From contig NZ_JAPENY010000003.1 in NCBI RefSeq assembly GCF_026341825.1, positions 2,356,001 through 2,420,000 of the forward strand: DNA of 64,000 nt, given 5' to 3'. Positions 52,802 to 61,704 of this stretch are shown one piece after another. A program made the translations under genes and the position numbers. The stretch is from Streptomyces sp. NBC_00620. GTDB lineage: Bacteria; Actinomycetota; Actinomycetes; Streptomycetales; Streptomycetaceae. How positions within the stretch are numbered: the first letter of the stretch is position 1; the number at the start of each line of letters is the position of its first letter. Under the pieces are notes generated by a model that was not told the origin of the DNA, did not search any database, and worked only from the letters and a program-made list of their open reading frames with translations.

Positions 52802-53737
52802 TTACTTGGACGCCTTCCGCCGACGCCGCACCAGCACCAGCGGCACAGCACCTACGAGCGCCGCGGCACCCGGCGAGGTGATGGCGGCCGCCGCCTTGCT
52901 GTTGAGGCCCGACTGGTCGAAGGTGTCCGGAACCGGGAGGGTGCCCCAGCGGTTGATGGGCCACGCCTTCACGATGGCGCGCCCGACGACCTCGTCGACC
53001 GGGACCATGCCGTGGTTCTTGTCCGTCTGGTTGTAGCGCGAGTCCCGCGAGTTCTGGCGGTGGTCACCCATGACCCAAATTTTGCCCTCGGGAACGGTGA
53101 CCTTGAACTGACCGCCGTCCTCGTCGACGCTGCACGGGGTGTTCCCCGGGTACACGTACGGCTCGTTCAGCGCCTTGCCGTTGACCGTCAACGGTCCGGT
53201 GCCCTTGCACTCGATGGTGTCGCCGCCGACCCCGACGACCCGCTTGATGAGGTCCTTCTCCTCCGCGGACGGCATGAGGCCGATCCAGCTGAGGACCGTC
53301 TGCAAGGCGTTCGGGTCGGCCACGGGCTCGCCCGCCAGCCAGTTGTCGGGGTCGTGGAAGACGACGACCTCGCCGCGCTCCGGCTCGGAGCCGAACCATG
53401 GGGTCAGCTTGTCCACCAGAACGCGGTCACCCTGCTGGAGGGTGTTCTGCATCGAGTCCGAGGGGATCGAGAACGCCTGGACCAGGAAGGTCTTGATGAG
53501 CAGCGCCAGCACCAGGGCGATGCCGATCAGGATCGGCAACTCCTTCCAGAAGGAGCGCTGCTTGGTCGACTTGGCGTCCTGCTCGGCGCTCTCCTGCTCG
53601 GCGCTGTCGTCCGCGGACCCGCTCTCGGAGTTTTCGGCGTCTACAGCTGAGGCAGCCGAGTCGTCGGGCCGCTCCGGCCGCCCTTCGGGACCCTCGTGTC
53701 CGGACCGTGCGCCGACCGCCACATCCCCCACATCCAC
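52802..53737 (-). CDS. sipY: Type I signal peptidase (SipY position)
   Basis: A 311-residue peptidase. A Ser/Glu/Asp-rich cytosolic start (1-60) leads to TM1 (about 66-88), the catalytic Ser in FSIPSDSMQNTLQQGD, Lys in DLIKRVVGVGGDTIE and box E VMGDHRQNSRDSRY. A second TM (about 280-302) anchors the C-terminus before RRRRKASK. GTG 53737 lies 311 bases inside the upstream sipX frame. Confidence 0.9.
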   Translation of the reverse strand: MDVGDVAVGARSGHEGPEGRPERPDDSAASAVDAENSESGSADDSAEQESAEQDAKSTKQRSFWKELPILIGIALVLALLIKTFLVQAFSIPSDSMQNTLQQGDRVLVDKLTPWFGSEPERGEVVVFHDPDNWLAGEPVADPNALQTVLSWIGLMPSAEEKDLIKRVVGVGGDTIECKGTGPLTVNGKALNEPYVYPGNTPCSVDEDGGQFKVTVPEGKIWVMGDHRQNSRDSRYNQTDKNHGMVPVDEVVGRAIVKAWPINRWGTLPVPDTFDQSGLNSKAAAAITSPGAAALVGAVPLVLVRRRRKASK

Positions 53738-54707
53738 TCCTCACTCCGTGCCGCAGCCCGCGTCGGATTCGCCGCAGGCCCACCACTCCCATAACGAGCG
53801 GGAGTTCCGCAGGGCTCGGGAGCGGGATCAATCCGTCTGGATCCGCAGGGGCCACCCTATGCGACGCAAGGAGAGCGGAAGTCGACCCACTTGGCGCGTC
53901 GGCGACGGACGCGTAGGTACCCGGCTCCTGCAGGCGCGTCCAGTTCCCGATGGGCCAGGCGATGATCATGGCCCGGCCGACGACGGAGTCCTCGGAGACG
54001 GTGCCTTTGTACTTGTCGGAGCGGTGGTAACGGGAGTCCGCGGAGTTGGACCGGTGGTCGCCCATGACCCACAGCCGCCCCTCGGGCACCTTCACCTCGA
54101 ACGCGAAGTCGGAGGGCTTGTCGCCGGCGAGGATGTACGGCTCACTCAGCGGCGTTCCGTTGACGGTCATCCGCCCTTGTGCGTCACAGCACTTGACCGT
54201 GTCGCCGCCGACCCCGACGACCCGCTTGATGAGGTCCTTCTCGTTGTCCGACGGCAGCAGGCCGATGAAGGTGAGCCCTTGCTTGACCTGCTTGACGACG
54301 ATGGGGTCGTCCGCCTTCTTGGTCTCCTCCGCCGTGAGCCAGCCACCCGGGTCCTGGAAGACGACGACATCGCCTCGCTGGGGCTTGGAGCCAAACCACG
54401 GGGTGAACTTGTCGACCAGGACACGGTCGCCGATCTGGATCGTGTTCTCCATGGAGCCCGACGGGATCACGAAGGCCTGGACGAGGAAGGTCTTCAGGAC
54501 CAGGGCTATGAGCACCGCGACGCCGACGAGGAGAGGTATCTCCTTGACCGTCGAACGCCGCCTGCGCCGCTTGATCTTGCGCGCGAGCTTGCGCCGCTCC
54601 ACGCGGCTGGGGCGGCCCGCGCTGCCGGAGGCGCGCCGGGTTCCGGTGGGCAGCAGGTTGTCGGCGGGATGGCTGGAAACTCCGCGCGGTCGGCCGCGGT
54701 TACCCAT
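53427..54707 (-). CDS. sipX: Type I signal peptidase with overlong C-terminus (SipX position)
   Basis: A 426-codon frame. ATG 54707 overlaps the sipW end by eight bases. A basic N-terminal region (RKLARKIKRRRRRS) precedes TM1 (about 57-80), catalytic Ser in FVIPSGSMENTIQIGD, Lys in DLIKRVVGVGGDTVK, and box E VMGDHRSNSADSRY. Near LPLVMGVVGLRRIRRG a C-terminal hydrophobic end would normally stop, but the frame continues 311 bases through sipY, with an Arg/Gly-rich run and no family likeness. A lost stop or a recent frameshift is likely. Confidence 0.85.
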   Translation of the reverse strand: MGNRGRPRGVSSHPADNLLPTGTRRASGSAGRPSRVERRKLARKIKRRRRRSTVKEIPLLVGVAVLIALVLKTFLVQAFVIPSGSMENTIQIGDRVLVDKFTPWFGSKPQRGDVVVFQDPGGWLTAEETKKADDPIVVKQVKQGLTFIGLLPSDNEKDLIKRVVGVGGDTVKCCDAQGRMTVNGTPLSEPYILAGDKPSDFAFEVKVPEGRLWVMGDHRSNSADSRYHRSDKYKGTVSEDSVVGRAMIIAWPIGNWTRLQEPGTYASVADAPSGSTSALLASHRVAPADPDGLIPLPSPAELPLVMGVVGLRRIRRGLRHGVRSGCGGCGGRRTVRTRGSRRAAGAARRLGCLSCRRRKLRERVRGRQRRAGERRAGRQVDQAALLLEGVADPDRHRPGAGAAHQDLPGPGVLDPLGLDAEHPPAG

Positions 54708-55416
54708 GGGCACCGTCCGCGGCGGGCACGCGCGCGTAGGCACCGGGGCGCGTCAGCCGGGTCCAGTGGTCCGAGGGCCAGGCGATCCAGTCGGCTCTGC
54801 CGATGACTTCGCCGACGGGGATCATGCCGCCTCCGGGGGATCCCAGGTGGTCGCGGGAATCGCTGGAGTCGCCGCGGTGGTCGCCCAGCAGGAAGAGGGT
54901 GCCGTCGGGCACGACGACGTCGAATGGCACGTCGGACGGGCTGTCCCCCGGGTACAGAAACGTCGACTCGTCGACCGACCGGCCGTTCACCTCGAGCCTC
55001 CCCTCCTTGTCGCAGCAGACCACGTGGTCTCCCCCCACACCGACAACGCGCTTGATGTAGTCGGCGTTTCCGAAATACCCAGTGCCGTCGAAGACAACAA
55101 CGTCGCCCCGCTGCGGCTCAGCACCGAAACGGTACGCCAACTTATTTACGAGAACGCGGTCCCCGATCCTCAATCCCTGCTCCATGGAACCGCTGGGAAT
55201 CTGGAACGGCTGCATCACGAAGCTGCTGAAAAGGAGCAGAAAGAGCAGGCAGACCAGCGCGGTGAGGGTGAACCGCCCGCCGGGAAGCCAGTCGGCGGCG
55301 CGGGCCACCAACGCGAAACGCGACCGTCCCTCCCGTCCCTGCGTGTCCGAGATCTCCTCGGACTCACAAGGGCGGGAGGAGCGGTCGCGCTCCGTGTGCT
55401 GTGCTTCGGTGTTCAT
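54700..55416 (-). CDS. sipW: Type I signal peptidase (SipW position)
   Basis: A 238-residue peptidase. Ser/Glu-rich cytosolic start (1-40), TM1 (about 48-70), catalytic Ser in FQIPSGSMEQGLRIGD, Lys in DYIKRVVGVGGDHVV, box E LLGDHRGDSSDSRDHL. No second TM is seen; it ends ADGAHG. It is the first of three overlapping peptidase genes 45 bp downstream of rplS, so ribosomal transcription may read through into it. Confidence 0.9.
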   Translation of the reverse strand: MNTEAQHTERDRSSRPCESEEISDTQGREGRSRFALVARAADWLPGGRFTLTALVCLLFLLLFSSFVMQPFQIPSGSMEQGLRIGDRVLVNKLAYRFGAEPQRGDVVVFDGTGYFGNADYIKRVVGVGGDHVVCCDKEGRLEVNGRSVDESTFLYPGDSPSDVPFDVVVPDGTLFLLGDHRGDSSDSRDHLGSPGGGMIPVGEVIGRADWIAWPSDHWTRLTRPGAYARVPAADGAHG

Positions 55417-55461
55417 CGGAGCCAGATGCTATCCGGCTCCGATATGAGCACCTCCGCGAGC

Positions 55462-55812
55462 TCAGTTGTCGCGCTTCTCCTTGATCTTCGCGGCCTTGCC
55501 GCGCAGGTCGCGCAGATAGTAAAGCTTGGCGCGACGCACGTCACCACGGGTGACGAGCTCGATCTTCTCGACGATCGGAGTGTGCACCGGGAAGGTGCGC
55601 TCGACGCCCACGGAGAAGGAGACCTTGCGGACCGTGAAGGTCTCGCGGACGCCCGAGCCCTGACGGCGGATGACTACGCCCTTGAACTGCTGCACACGGG
55701 AGCGGTTGCCCTCGATGACGCGGACGTGGACGTTGACGGTGTCACCCGGGCGGAAGGCCGGGACGTCGGTGCGCAGCGAGGCGCTGTCGACGGAGTCGAG
55801 CAGGTGGGTCAT
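55462..55812 (-). CDS. rplS: Ribosomal protein L19
   Basis: A 116-residue L19. ATG 55812 (MTHLLDSVDSAS) gives the Streptomyces length; an upstream GTG at 55839 is less likely. VPAFRPGDTVNVHVRV, QFKGVVIRRQGSGVRETFTVRKVS and YYLRDLRGKAAKIKEK are diagnostic. A CCCCTG/CAGGGG hairpin lies upstream (55902-55916). Confidence 0.98.
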   Translation of the reverse strand: MTHLLDSVDSASLRTDVPAFRPGDTVNVHVRVIEGNRSRVQQFKGVVIRRQGSGVRETFTVRKVSFSVGVERTFPVHTPIVEKIELVTRGDVRRAKLYYLRDLRGKAAKIKEKRDN

Positions 55813-55944
55813 TTCGTCTGCTTTCTTCGCTGATGCCACAGGTCATCAACGGAAGTCGTTTCCAAAAGAGGTGCTGTCTTCGTCGGGGCGGGCGTCGTGT
55901 CCCCCTGTGGCAGGGGCGCACGCCGGACGACGCACAACAGCCCC

Positions 55945-56766
55945 CTATTGTTCCACGGCTTCCGGGCTGCGCCCAAATCGGCCGTCGGGCCCCGGCGCCC
56001 AGCCCAGGATCGAGAGCATTTCGCGGTCCTTCTTGTCGAAGGCCGAGGGGTCGCAGCGCTCGATGAGGTCGGGCCGGTTCATCGTCGTACGCCGCAGCGC
56101 CTCGTCCCGGCGCCAGCGGGCGATCTTCCCGTGGTGGCCGCTGACCAGCACCTCGGGGATGTCACGGCCACGCCACTGAGGGGGCTTGGTGTAAATCGGC
56201 CCCTCCAGGAGGTTGGCCATGGCCCCGGGGGCGAAGGAGTCGTCCCGGTGCGACTCCGCGTTGCCGAGGACACCCGGCAGCAGCCGCGCCACGGCCTCCG
56301 TGATGACGAGCACGGCCGCCTCACCGCCGGCCAGTACGTAGTCGCCGATGGACACCTCGTAGACGGGCATCCGGGTCGCGTACTCGTCGATCACGCGGCG
56401 GTCGATGCCCTCGTAGCGGGCGGGCGTGAAGACCAGCCAGGGGCGCTCCGAGAGCTCGACGGCGAGTTCCTGGGTGAAGGGCCGTCCGCTGGGGGTGGGG
56501 ACGACGAGGACGGGCCCGTGCGAGCCCGTCTCGTAGCCGTCCGTGAGCACCGAGTCGAGGGCGTCACCCCACGGATCGGTCTTCATGACCATGCCGGGGC
56601 CGCCGCCGTACGGGGTGTCGTCGACCGTGTTGTGGCGGTCGTACGCCCAGTCACGCAGATCATGCACGTGCACATTCAGCTGTCCACGCGCGCGTGCCTT
56701 GCCGACCAGCGAGACGTTCAGCGGTTCCAGGTACTCGGGGAAGATCGTGACGACGTCGAGCCTCAT
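55945..56766 (-). CDS. trmD: tRNA (guanine-N1)-methyltransferase
   Basis: A 273-residue SPOUT enzyme making m1G37. The trefoil knot is seen in PTPSGRPFTQELA, LVFTPARYEGIDRRVIDEY, VSIGDYVLAGGEAAVLVITEAVARLLPG and the final KDREMLSILGWAP. It shares ATGA with rimM and completes the rpsP-rimM-trmD-rplS operon order. Confidence 0.98.
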   Translation of the reverse strand: MRLDVVTIFPEYLEPLNVSLVGKARARGQLNVHVHDLRDWAYDRHNTVDDTPYGGGPGMVMKTDPWGDALDSVLTDGYETGSHGPVLVVPTPSGRPFTQELAVELSERPWLVFTPARYEGIDRRVIDEYATRMPVYEVSIGDYVLAGGEAAVLVITEAVARLLPGVLGNAESHRDDSFAPGAMANLLEGPIYTKPPQWRGRDIPEVLVSGHHGKIARWRRDEALRRTTMNRPDLIERCDPSAFDKKDREMLSILGWAPGPDGRFGRSPEAVEQ

Positions 56767-57308
56767 TCGCTCTCGTCCCTCGACGACGCGATCTCGGCCT
56801 GGTCGTCGATGAGCCCCGGCGGCGGGTCGATGACCGCCCGCTGCTCCTCCAGGTCGATCTCGGTGACGATCTCCTCGACGAACGGGATCAGCACCTCCGT
56901 CCCGTCCGGCCGCTCGACCACGAAGAGGTCCTGCGACGGCAGGTGGGCGATCTCGGTGATCCGCCCGACCTCGGCGCCGTCGACCGTGACGACGTCCAGG
57001 TCCATCAGCTGGTGGTCGTAGTACTCCTCCGGGTCCTCGGGCTTGTCGTCCGGGTCGACCTCGGCGATGAGCAGGGTGTTGCGCAGCGCCTCGGCGGCGG
57101 TCCGGTCGCGGACGCCCTCGAAGCGCAGCAGGAGCCTGCCACTGTGGACGTGGCCCGTCTCGATCGTCAGCGGTCCGGCGGAGGCCGGGTCGGTGAGCAG
57201 GACGGCGCCGGGCCCGAGCCTGAGTTCCGGCTCATCCGTACGTACCTCGACGGTGACCTCGCCCTTGATGCCATGGGCGCGGCCGACGCGAGCGACTACC
57301 AGCTGCAC
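56763..57308 (-). CDS. rimM: 16S rRNA processing protein RimM
   Basis: A 181-residue assembly factor for the 30S head, acting with S19. RVGRAHGIKGEVTVEVRTDEP and LRFEGVRDRTAAEALRNTLL form the N-terminal barrel; VGRITEIAHLPSQDLFVV and LIPFVEEIVTEIDLEE form the PRC-like C-terminal barrel. It overlaps trmD by ATGA. Confidence 0.97.
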   Translation of the reverse strand: MQLVVARVGRAHGIKGEVTVEVRTDEPELRLGPGAVLLTDPASAGPLTIETGHVHSGRLLLRFEGVRDRTAAEALRNTLLIAEVDPDDKPEDPEEYYDHQLMDLDVVTVDGAEVGRITEIAHLPSQDLFVVERPDGTEVLIPFVEEIVTEIDLEEQRAVIDPPPGLIDDQAEIASSRDESE

Positions 57309-57337
57309 TGTGCTTGATCTCCTGTCGGTACGACTAC

Positions 57338-57372
57338 GGGCCGGGGACGGCCCGATAGGCCCTCCCCGGCCC
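57338..57372 (-). terminator. Hairpin between khpA and rimM
   Basis: GGGCCGGGG and CCCCGGCCC form a 9-bp stem with a 17-base loop that itself contains GGCC pairs. As these genes are normally cotranscribed it may be a processing or attenuation site. Confidence 0.5.
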
Positions 57373-57392
57373 GAGCCGGTGCTGCGTGTACG

Positions 57393-57632
57393 TCAGCGGA
57401 CGTGGTCCACGTCGACGAGGTCGACGCGGACACCGCGACCGCCGATAGCACCCACGACGGTGCGCAGAGCGCGTGCGGTGCGGCCATTGCGGCCGATCAC
57501 CTTACCGAGGTCGTCGGGGTGAACCCGGACCTCGAGAACGCGCCCGCGGCGCAGGTCGCGCGAGGCGACCTGCACATCGTCGGGGTTGTCGACAATGCCC
57601 TTCACGAGGTGCTCGAGAGCCTCCTCGAGCAT
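57393..57632 (-). CDS. khpA: KH-domain RNA-binding protein
   Basis: A 79-residue KH protein, partner of KhpB in sRNA and mRNA binding in other Gram-positives. Type II KH motif: HPDDLGKVIGRNGRTARALRTV with GRNG at the binding loop. It sits between rpsP and rimM, a conserved site. Confidence 0.96.
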   Translation of the reverse strand: MLEEALEHLVKGIVDNPDDVQVASRDLRRGRVLEVRVHPDDLGKVIGRNGRTARALRTVVGAIGGRGVRVDLVDVDHVR

Positions 57633-57634
57633 GC

Positions 57635-58054
57635 TCAGGCCTCGGTCGACGCGGACTCGGCGGCGGCCTCGTCCTTCTTCTCAGCCTTCTTCTTCTGGGT
57701 GATGGCCTCACCCTTGCCCGTGTCGTCGCCACCGAGGGCTTCGAACAGCGGGCGCGCGGCCTTCGGCTCGGCCACGAGCAGCGGAGCCGGGGCGGGCAGA
57801 CCCTTGAACTTCTGCCAGTCGCCGGTCAGCTTGAGGATGGCGAGAACCGGCTCGGTCGGCTGCGCGCCGACACCCAGCCAGTACTGCGCACGCTCGGTGT
57901 CGACCTCGATGCGCGAGGGGTTCTGCACCGGGTGGTACAGGCCGATCTCCTCGATGGCCCGGCCATCACGGCGGGTACGGGAGTCGGCGACGACGATGCG
58001 GTAGTGAGGCGAACGGATCTTGCCCAGACGCTTCAGCTTGATCTTGACTGCCAC
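57635..58054 (-). CDS. rpsP: Ribosomal protein S16
   Basis: A 139-residue S16 with MAVKIKLKRLGKIRSPHYRIVVADSR (in parts), IGLYHPVQNPSRIEV and ERAQYWLGVGAQPTEPV. A tail rich in Ala, Lys and Glu follows (about 95-139), as in Streptomyces. It leads the operon. Confidence 0.98.
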   Translation of the reverse strand: MAVKIKLKRLGKIRSPHYRIVVADSRTRRDGRAIEEIGLYHPVQNPSRIEVDTERAQYWLGVGAQPTEPVLAILKLTGDWQKFKGLPAPAPLLVAEPKAARPLFEALGGDDTGKGEAITQKKKAEKKDEAAAESASTEA

Positions 58055-58368
58055 GGAAGTGGTGTCTCCTGGTCTTGACGTGGTTGGGCACGGCGAGATG
58101 GCCGCGTGGGGTTGCGGTACCCGAGTGCCCGATGGACGCGTCAGCCGGAGGAGAGAGGGGTCCTATGCGACTGTCGAGTACAGCTAGCCATTCTGCCACA
58201 CCCTGACGGCGGACCGGACCCCGGTCGCGCCCTTACCTGGGCACGACGGCTCCCGGCGCCGGGACTAGCCGGACGTCGACCGTGTGTTCCGGCACCCACG
58301 AGGTGCCGCCGCTCACCGCCGAAGCCGACCGGGCCAACCGCACAACCCGACGCCTAAGGGATACCGCC
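58055..58368 (-). other. Intergenic promoter region of the rpsP operon
   Basis: A 314-bp gap. Around 58,160-58,200 the minus strand is relatively AT-rich (GGCTAGCTGTACTCGACAGTCGCATAGG), a likely promoter with TAGGAC-type -10 spacing, but boxes are not certain. No open frame or hairpin of note was seen; the rest is featureless GC-rich sequence that also carries the end of the preceding gene's 3' region. Confidence 0.4.
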
Positions 58369-58965
58369 TCAGCCCGCTGCCGCGCCGACCACCTCAGGAA
58401 TCCGGAAGGGTTTGCCGCACCCCCCGCACACGATCGGCGCCTGCGCCAGCACCGACGGGACGACCCGTACGTTGCGGCCGCAGTCGCACACCGCCTTCAC
58501 GCGCACGCCTCCTCCGGAGGAGCCGTGCCTGGCGGCCGGCCCCCGGAAGCTGCGAGTCGTGTCCGCGGCGGTCGCGACGGTGTGTGCCTTGAGGGCGCGC
58601 TGCAACCGCTCCATGGTCGGTCGGTAACGCCGCTTCGCCTCGGGGTTGAGCGTGACCAGTGAGAAGCCGCTACTGGGATGCGGCTCCTCGGGGTGGTCCA
58701 GGCCCAACTCCTCGGCGATCGCGAGGAATCTGCGGTTGTGGTACCGGCCGGCGCGCGAGGTGTCGCGGACTCCGCGGGCGGCGGCGATGCCGTGGACTGC
58801 CTCATGAAGCAGTCGCTCGAAAGAGAGCTCGTGTCCGCAGGCGGACGACGACTCTCCGATCAGGGACTCTGGCGCGGCAAGATCCGGCAGTTCGGGGTGG
58901 TGCCGCTGAATATCGGCCCACGCCCCTGCCAGCTCTGCGGCGAGAACAGGTGGTGTCGTGCTCAC
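58369..58965 (-). CDS. SprT-like protein with zinc-ribbon end
   Basis: A 198-residue protein. LLHEAVHGIAAARGVRDTS holds an HExxH motif, with His in GRYHNRRFLAIAEELGL as the third ligand, as in SprT-like metallopeptidases. The C-terminus has CDCGRNVRVVPSVLA...VCGGCGKPF, a four-Cys zinc ribbon. GTG 58965 starts it. Function is unknown, perhaps DNA-protein crosslink handling by analogy. Confidence 0.7.
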   Translation of the reverse strand: MSTTPPVLAAELAGAWADIQRHHPELPDLAAPESLIGESSSACGHELSFERLLHEAVHGIAAARGVRDTSRAGRYHNRRFLAIAEELGLDHPEEPHPSSGFSLVTLNPEAKRRYRPTMERLQRALKAHTVATAADTTRSFRGPAARHGSSGGGVRVKAVCDCGRNVRVVPSVLAQAPIVCGGCGKPFRIPEVVGAAAG

Positions 58966-59215
58966 GTAATGACAACGAGCCGGGGTGCCTCTGTGTTCCT
59001 ATTCCGGGGCATCCCAAATAATTTGCACGTACCCGTCAGTTGCCGCTGATGCGTCCGGACGAGGGCGGGTGCGCTGATCTGCGGAGAAGCCTCACAGTTC
59101 ATACCTAGCCGGTACGTAGAGACCCGTACGCCCCGCCGCTAGACGAGGTCCGCGTGCCGGGGCACCTGTGGTCATCAGATGCGCAAGAGGCGTTTCGGCC
59201 GCCCTTGGGGCAAAC

Positions 59216-60631
59216 CTAGTACGCGCGCGCCACGACAGCGACGTTACCGGGTGAATCGTCGGCCTCGGGCACCGACCCGTCCTCGGCGATCAGACACCGT
59301 ACGGTCACCGAGTGCTCGGCCAGTCTGGCCTCGCCCTCTTCGCCGAGGTCGGCCCACGGGATGCGCGCCCAGCCGCCGGCCACGGCGGCCTCGACGGCCT
59401 CCTCGATCGTCGACACCTCCGCCGTCCGGGACTCACGCCGCGCCCGCGACTGCTCGAGAAGCAGCGCCTGGTCCTCTTCGAGGACGGTGGGCAGCAGGGC
59501 GACGAGGCCCTCGATCGCCACCGGCTCCTTGCCGCCGCGGATACGGCGGACCAGCATCGCGGTGCCGTTCTCCAGGTCACGGGGTCCGACCTCGATACGT
59601 ACGGGTACACCCTTGAGTTCCCAGTCGACGGCGCGGCGCCCGAAAGGCGTGTCCGTGCGGTCGTCCACGTGCACCCGCACACCCGCCGCCTTCAACTGCT
59701 CGCCGATCTCGCGGACCTTGGCCAGAACCGCATCGTCGCCCTTGATGGCCAGTACAACGGCCTGAACAGCCGCAAGGCGCGGCGGCACCCGCAACCCACT
59801 GTCATCACCGTGCGACATGATCAGGCCACCCACCATGCGGGTCGAGGACCCCCAGGAGGTCTGCCAGACGAGCTCCTGCTTGCCCTCCTTGGACAGGTAC
59901 TGGGTGTTGAAGGCCTTCGCGAAGTTCTGCCCGAGCTCGTGACTGGTGCCCATCTGCAGGGCCTTGCCGTCGCCCATCATGGCTTCGAGCGTCAGGGTGT
60001 TGATGGCTCCCGCGAACCGCTCACTCGCCGTCTTGCGGCCGAGTACGACGTCGATCCCGAGGACGTCGACCATGAAGTCGGCGTACACCTTCTCGTGGAT
60101 GTACGCCGCGTACTCCCGGGCTTCCTCGTACGTGGCGTGAGCCGTGTGCCCTTCCTGCCAGAGGAACTCGGTCGTACGGAGGAACACGCGCGGACGCATC
60201 TCCCAACGGACCACGTTCGCCCACTGGTTGATCAGCAGCGGCAGATCGCGGTAGCTCTGCACCCACTTGGAGAAGTAGTCGTTGATGATCGTCTCCGACG
60301 TGGGACGGACGACGATCGGCTCCTCGAGCTCCTTGCCGCCGCCGTGCGTGACGACCGCGAGCTCCGGGGCGAAGCCCTCGACGTGCTCGGCCTCCCTCGT
60401 CAGGTACGACTGCGGGATGAAGAGCGGGAAGTACGCGTTCTGGGCACCCGCTTCCTTGATGCGGGCGTCCATCTCCTGCTGCATCCGCTCCCACAGCCCG
60501 TACCCGTACGGCCGGATGACCATGGTGCCGCGCACCGGACCGTTGTCGGCCAGCTCGGCCTTGTTGATGAGGTCCTGGTACCAGCGCGGGAAGTCGTCCG
60601 CCTGGGGCGTGAGAACAGGTGCCTTAGCCAT
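59216..60631 (-). CDS. proS: Prolyl-tRNA synthetase, archaeal/eukaryotic (type 3) form
   Basis: A 471-residue class II synthetase. ATG 60631 (MAKAPVLTPQADDFPRWYQD) is chosen; earlier codons are not conserved. RPYGYGLWERMQQEMDARIK, TSETIINDYFSKWVQSYRDLPLLINQW, RPRVFLRTTEFLWQEGHTAH and SWGSSTRMVGGLIMSHGD mark the type 3 enzyme with its C-terminal extension; the bacterial INS editing domain is absent. Streptomyces normally also have a bacterial-type copy elsewhere, so this may be a second or resistant enzyme. Confidence 0.92.
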   Translation of the reverse strand: MAKAPVLTPQADDFPRWYQDLINKAELADNGPVRGTMVIRPYGYGLWERMQQEMDARIKEAGAQNAYFPLFIPQSYLTREAEHVEGFAPELAVVTHGGGKELEEPIVVRPTSETIINDYFSKWVQSYRDLPLLINQWANVVRWEMRPRVFLRTTEFLWQEGHTAHATYEEAREYAAYIHEKVYADFMVDVLGIDVVLGRKTASERFAGAINTLTLEAMMGDGKALQMGTSHELGQNFAKAFNTQYLSKEGKQELVWQTSWGSSTRMVGGLIMSHGDDSGLRVPPRLAAVQAVVLAIKGDDAVLAKVREIGEQLKAAGVRVHVDDRTDTPFGRRAVDWELKGVPVRIEVGPRDLENGTAMLVRRIRGGKEPVAIEGLVALLPTVLEEDQALLLEQSRARRESRTAEVSTIEEAVEAAVAGGWARIPWADLGEEGEARLAEHSVTVRCLIAEDGSVPEADDSPGNVAVVARAY

Positions 60632-60833
60632 GGCGCGATGGTACGGGCACACGTTGCCGGGATGTGAATTCTTTCCGAGCGCACAACCGGAGCACAAACC
60701 GGGCGCCGAAACCCCTGGACGGCACGTCGAGCGCGGAGTTTCCTGGCATACGGGGGGAGTGCGGGGCGCACTGCTACGGGGGCCAGGCGAAACGGGGAAC
60801 AGCGGCAACTCTCGGCGGATTGGGGCGCTTTCG

Positions 60834-61691
60834 ATGACACCTACGCTCGTGCGGCAGCACCTACCTCACGCGGGGCCGGCGCCCCGGGTGGACCCGTGTG
60901 CACGCGCGCGTGACTGGGCCGAGATCCAGGAGCGGATGCTGGTGCCGCTCCACGAGGCCCTCTACGAGCGACTCGAAGTGGGCACCGGAACGCGGCTGCT
61001 CGGCCTCGGCTGCGGTTCCGGGCTCGCCCTCCTGATGGCGGCCTCCCGGGGCGCCGCCGTCACTGGTGTCGACTCCAGGTCGCCCGAACGAGTGACTCTC
61101 GCACGGGAGCGGTTGCTGCCGCAGACGTGGGGCACGCGCGCGCGTGCCGACACCCGTCTCGTCGACGGCACCCCCGAAGACGTGGCCGACGCGGGAGCAC
61201 CCGCGTTCAACCTGGTCACCGCGTTCGAACCCATCGGGTGTGTGGCCGGGGACTCCGAAGGGCTCGTGGAGCTGCTGGAGTCGGCGACACCGCTCGCCGA
61301 GCGAGGGGCTCCCGTGGTGCTCGCCGGGTGGGGGCCGCCGGAGCGCTGCGCCACGTCGTCCGTGCTGCGGGTCGCCGCCAAGTTGGCCGACCCCCTGCGG
61401 AGGGTGGGCAGTTGGCGGGCCGCCCGTCGTGACGACCTCGAGGAGGTCGCCCAGCGGGCCGGGCTGAAGCCGGACGGGTCCGGGCGGGTCGCCTGTCCGT
61501 TCGGGTATGCCGATGTGGACAGTGCGGTGCGGGGGTTGTTGTCGACGGGGCTGTTCGACGCGGCGGTCGGGGCCACGGACGAGGTCCAGGTCGACAAGGA
61601 GCTCCGGGAGGCGCTCCATCCTCATCAGCGGCGGGACGGGACCGTGTGGATGGCGAATGTCTTCCGGTATCTGATCGCTCGTACGGGGTGA
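60834..61691 (+). CDS. SAM-dependent methyltransferase-like protein
   Basis: A 285-residue Rossmann methyltransferase. ATG 60834. Motif I LLGLGCGSGLALLMAA, acidic loop VDSRSP, and VTAFEPIGCVAGD fit class I enzymes. An N-terminal helical part binds substrate. It is divergent from proS across a 202-bp gap and unrelated to its neighbours. Target unknown. Confidence 0.82.
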   Translation: MTPTLVRQHLPHAGPAPRVDPCARARDWAEIQERMLVPLHEALYERLEVGTGTRLLGLGCGSGLALLMAASRGAAVTGVDSRSPERVTLARERLLPQTWGTRARADTRLVDGTPEDVADAGAPAFNLVTAFEPIGCVAGDSEGLVELLESATPLAERGAPVVLAGWGPPERCATSSVLRVAAKLADPLRRVGSWRAARRDDLEEVAQRAGLKPDGSGRVACPFGYADVDSAVRGLLSTGLFDAAVGATDEVQVDKELREALHPHQRRDGTVWMANVFRYLIARTG

Positions 61692-61704
61692 GGTCTCAGG
61701 CGGG

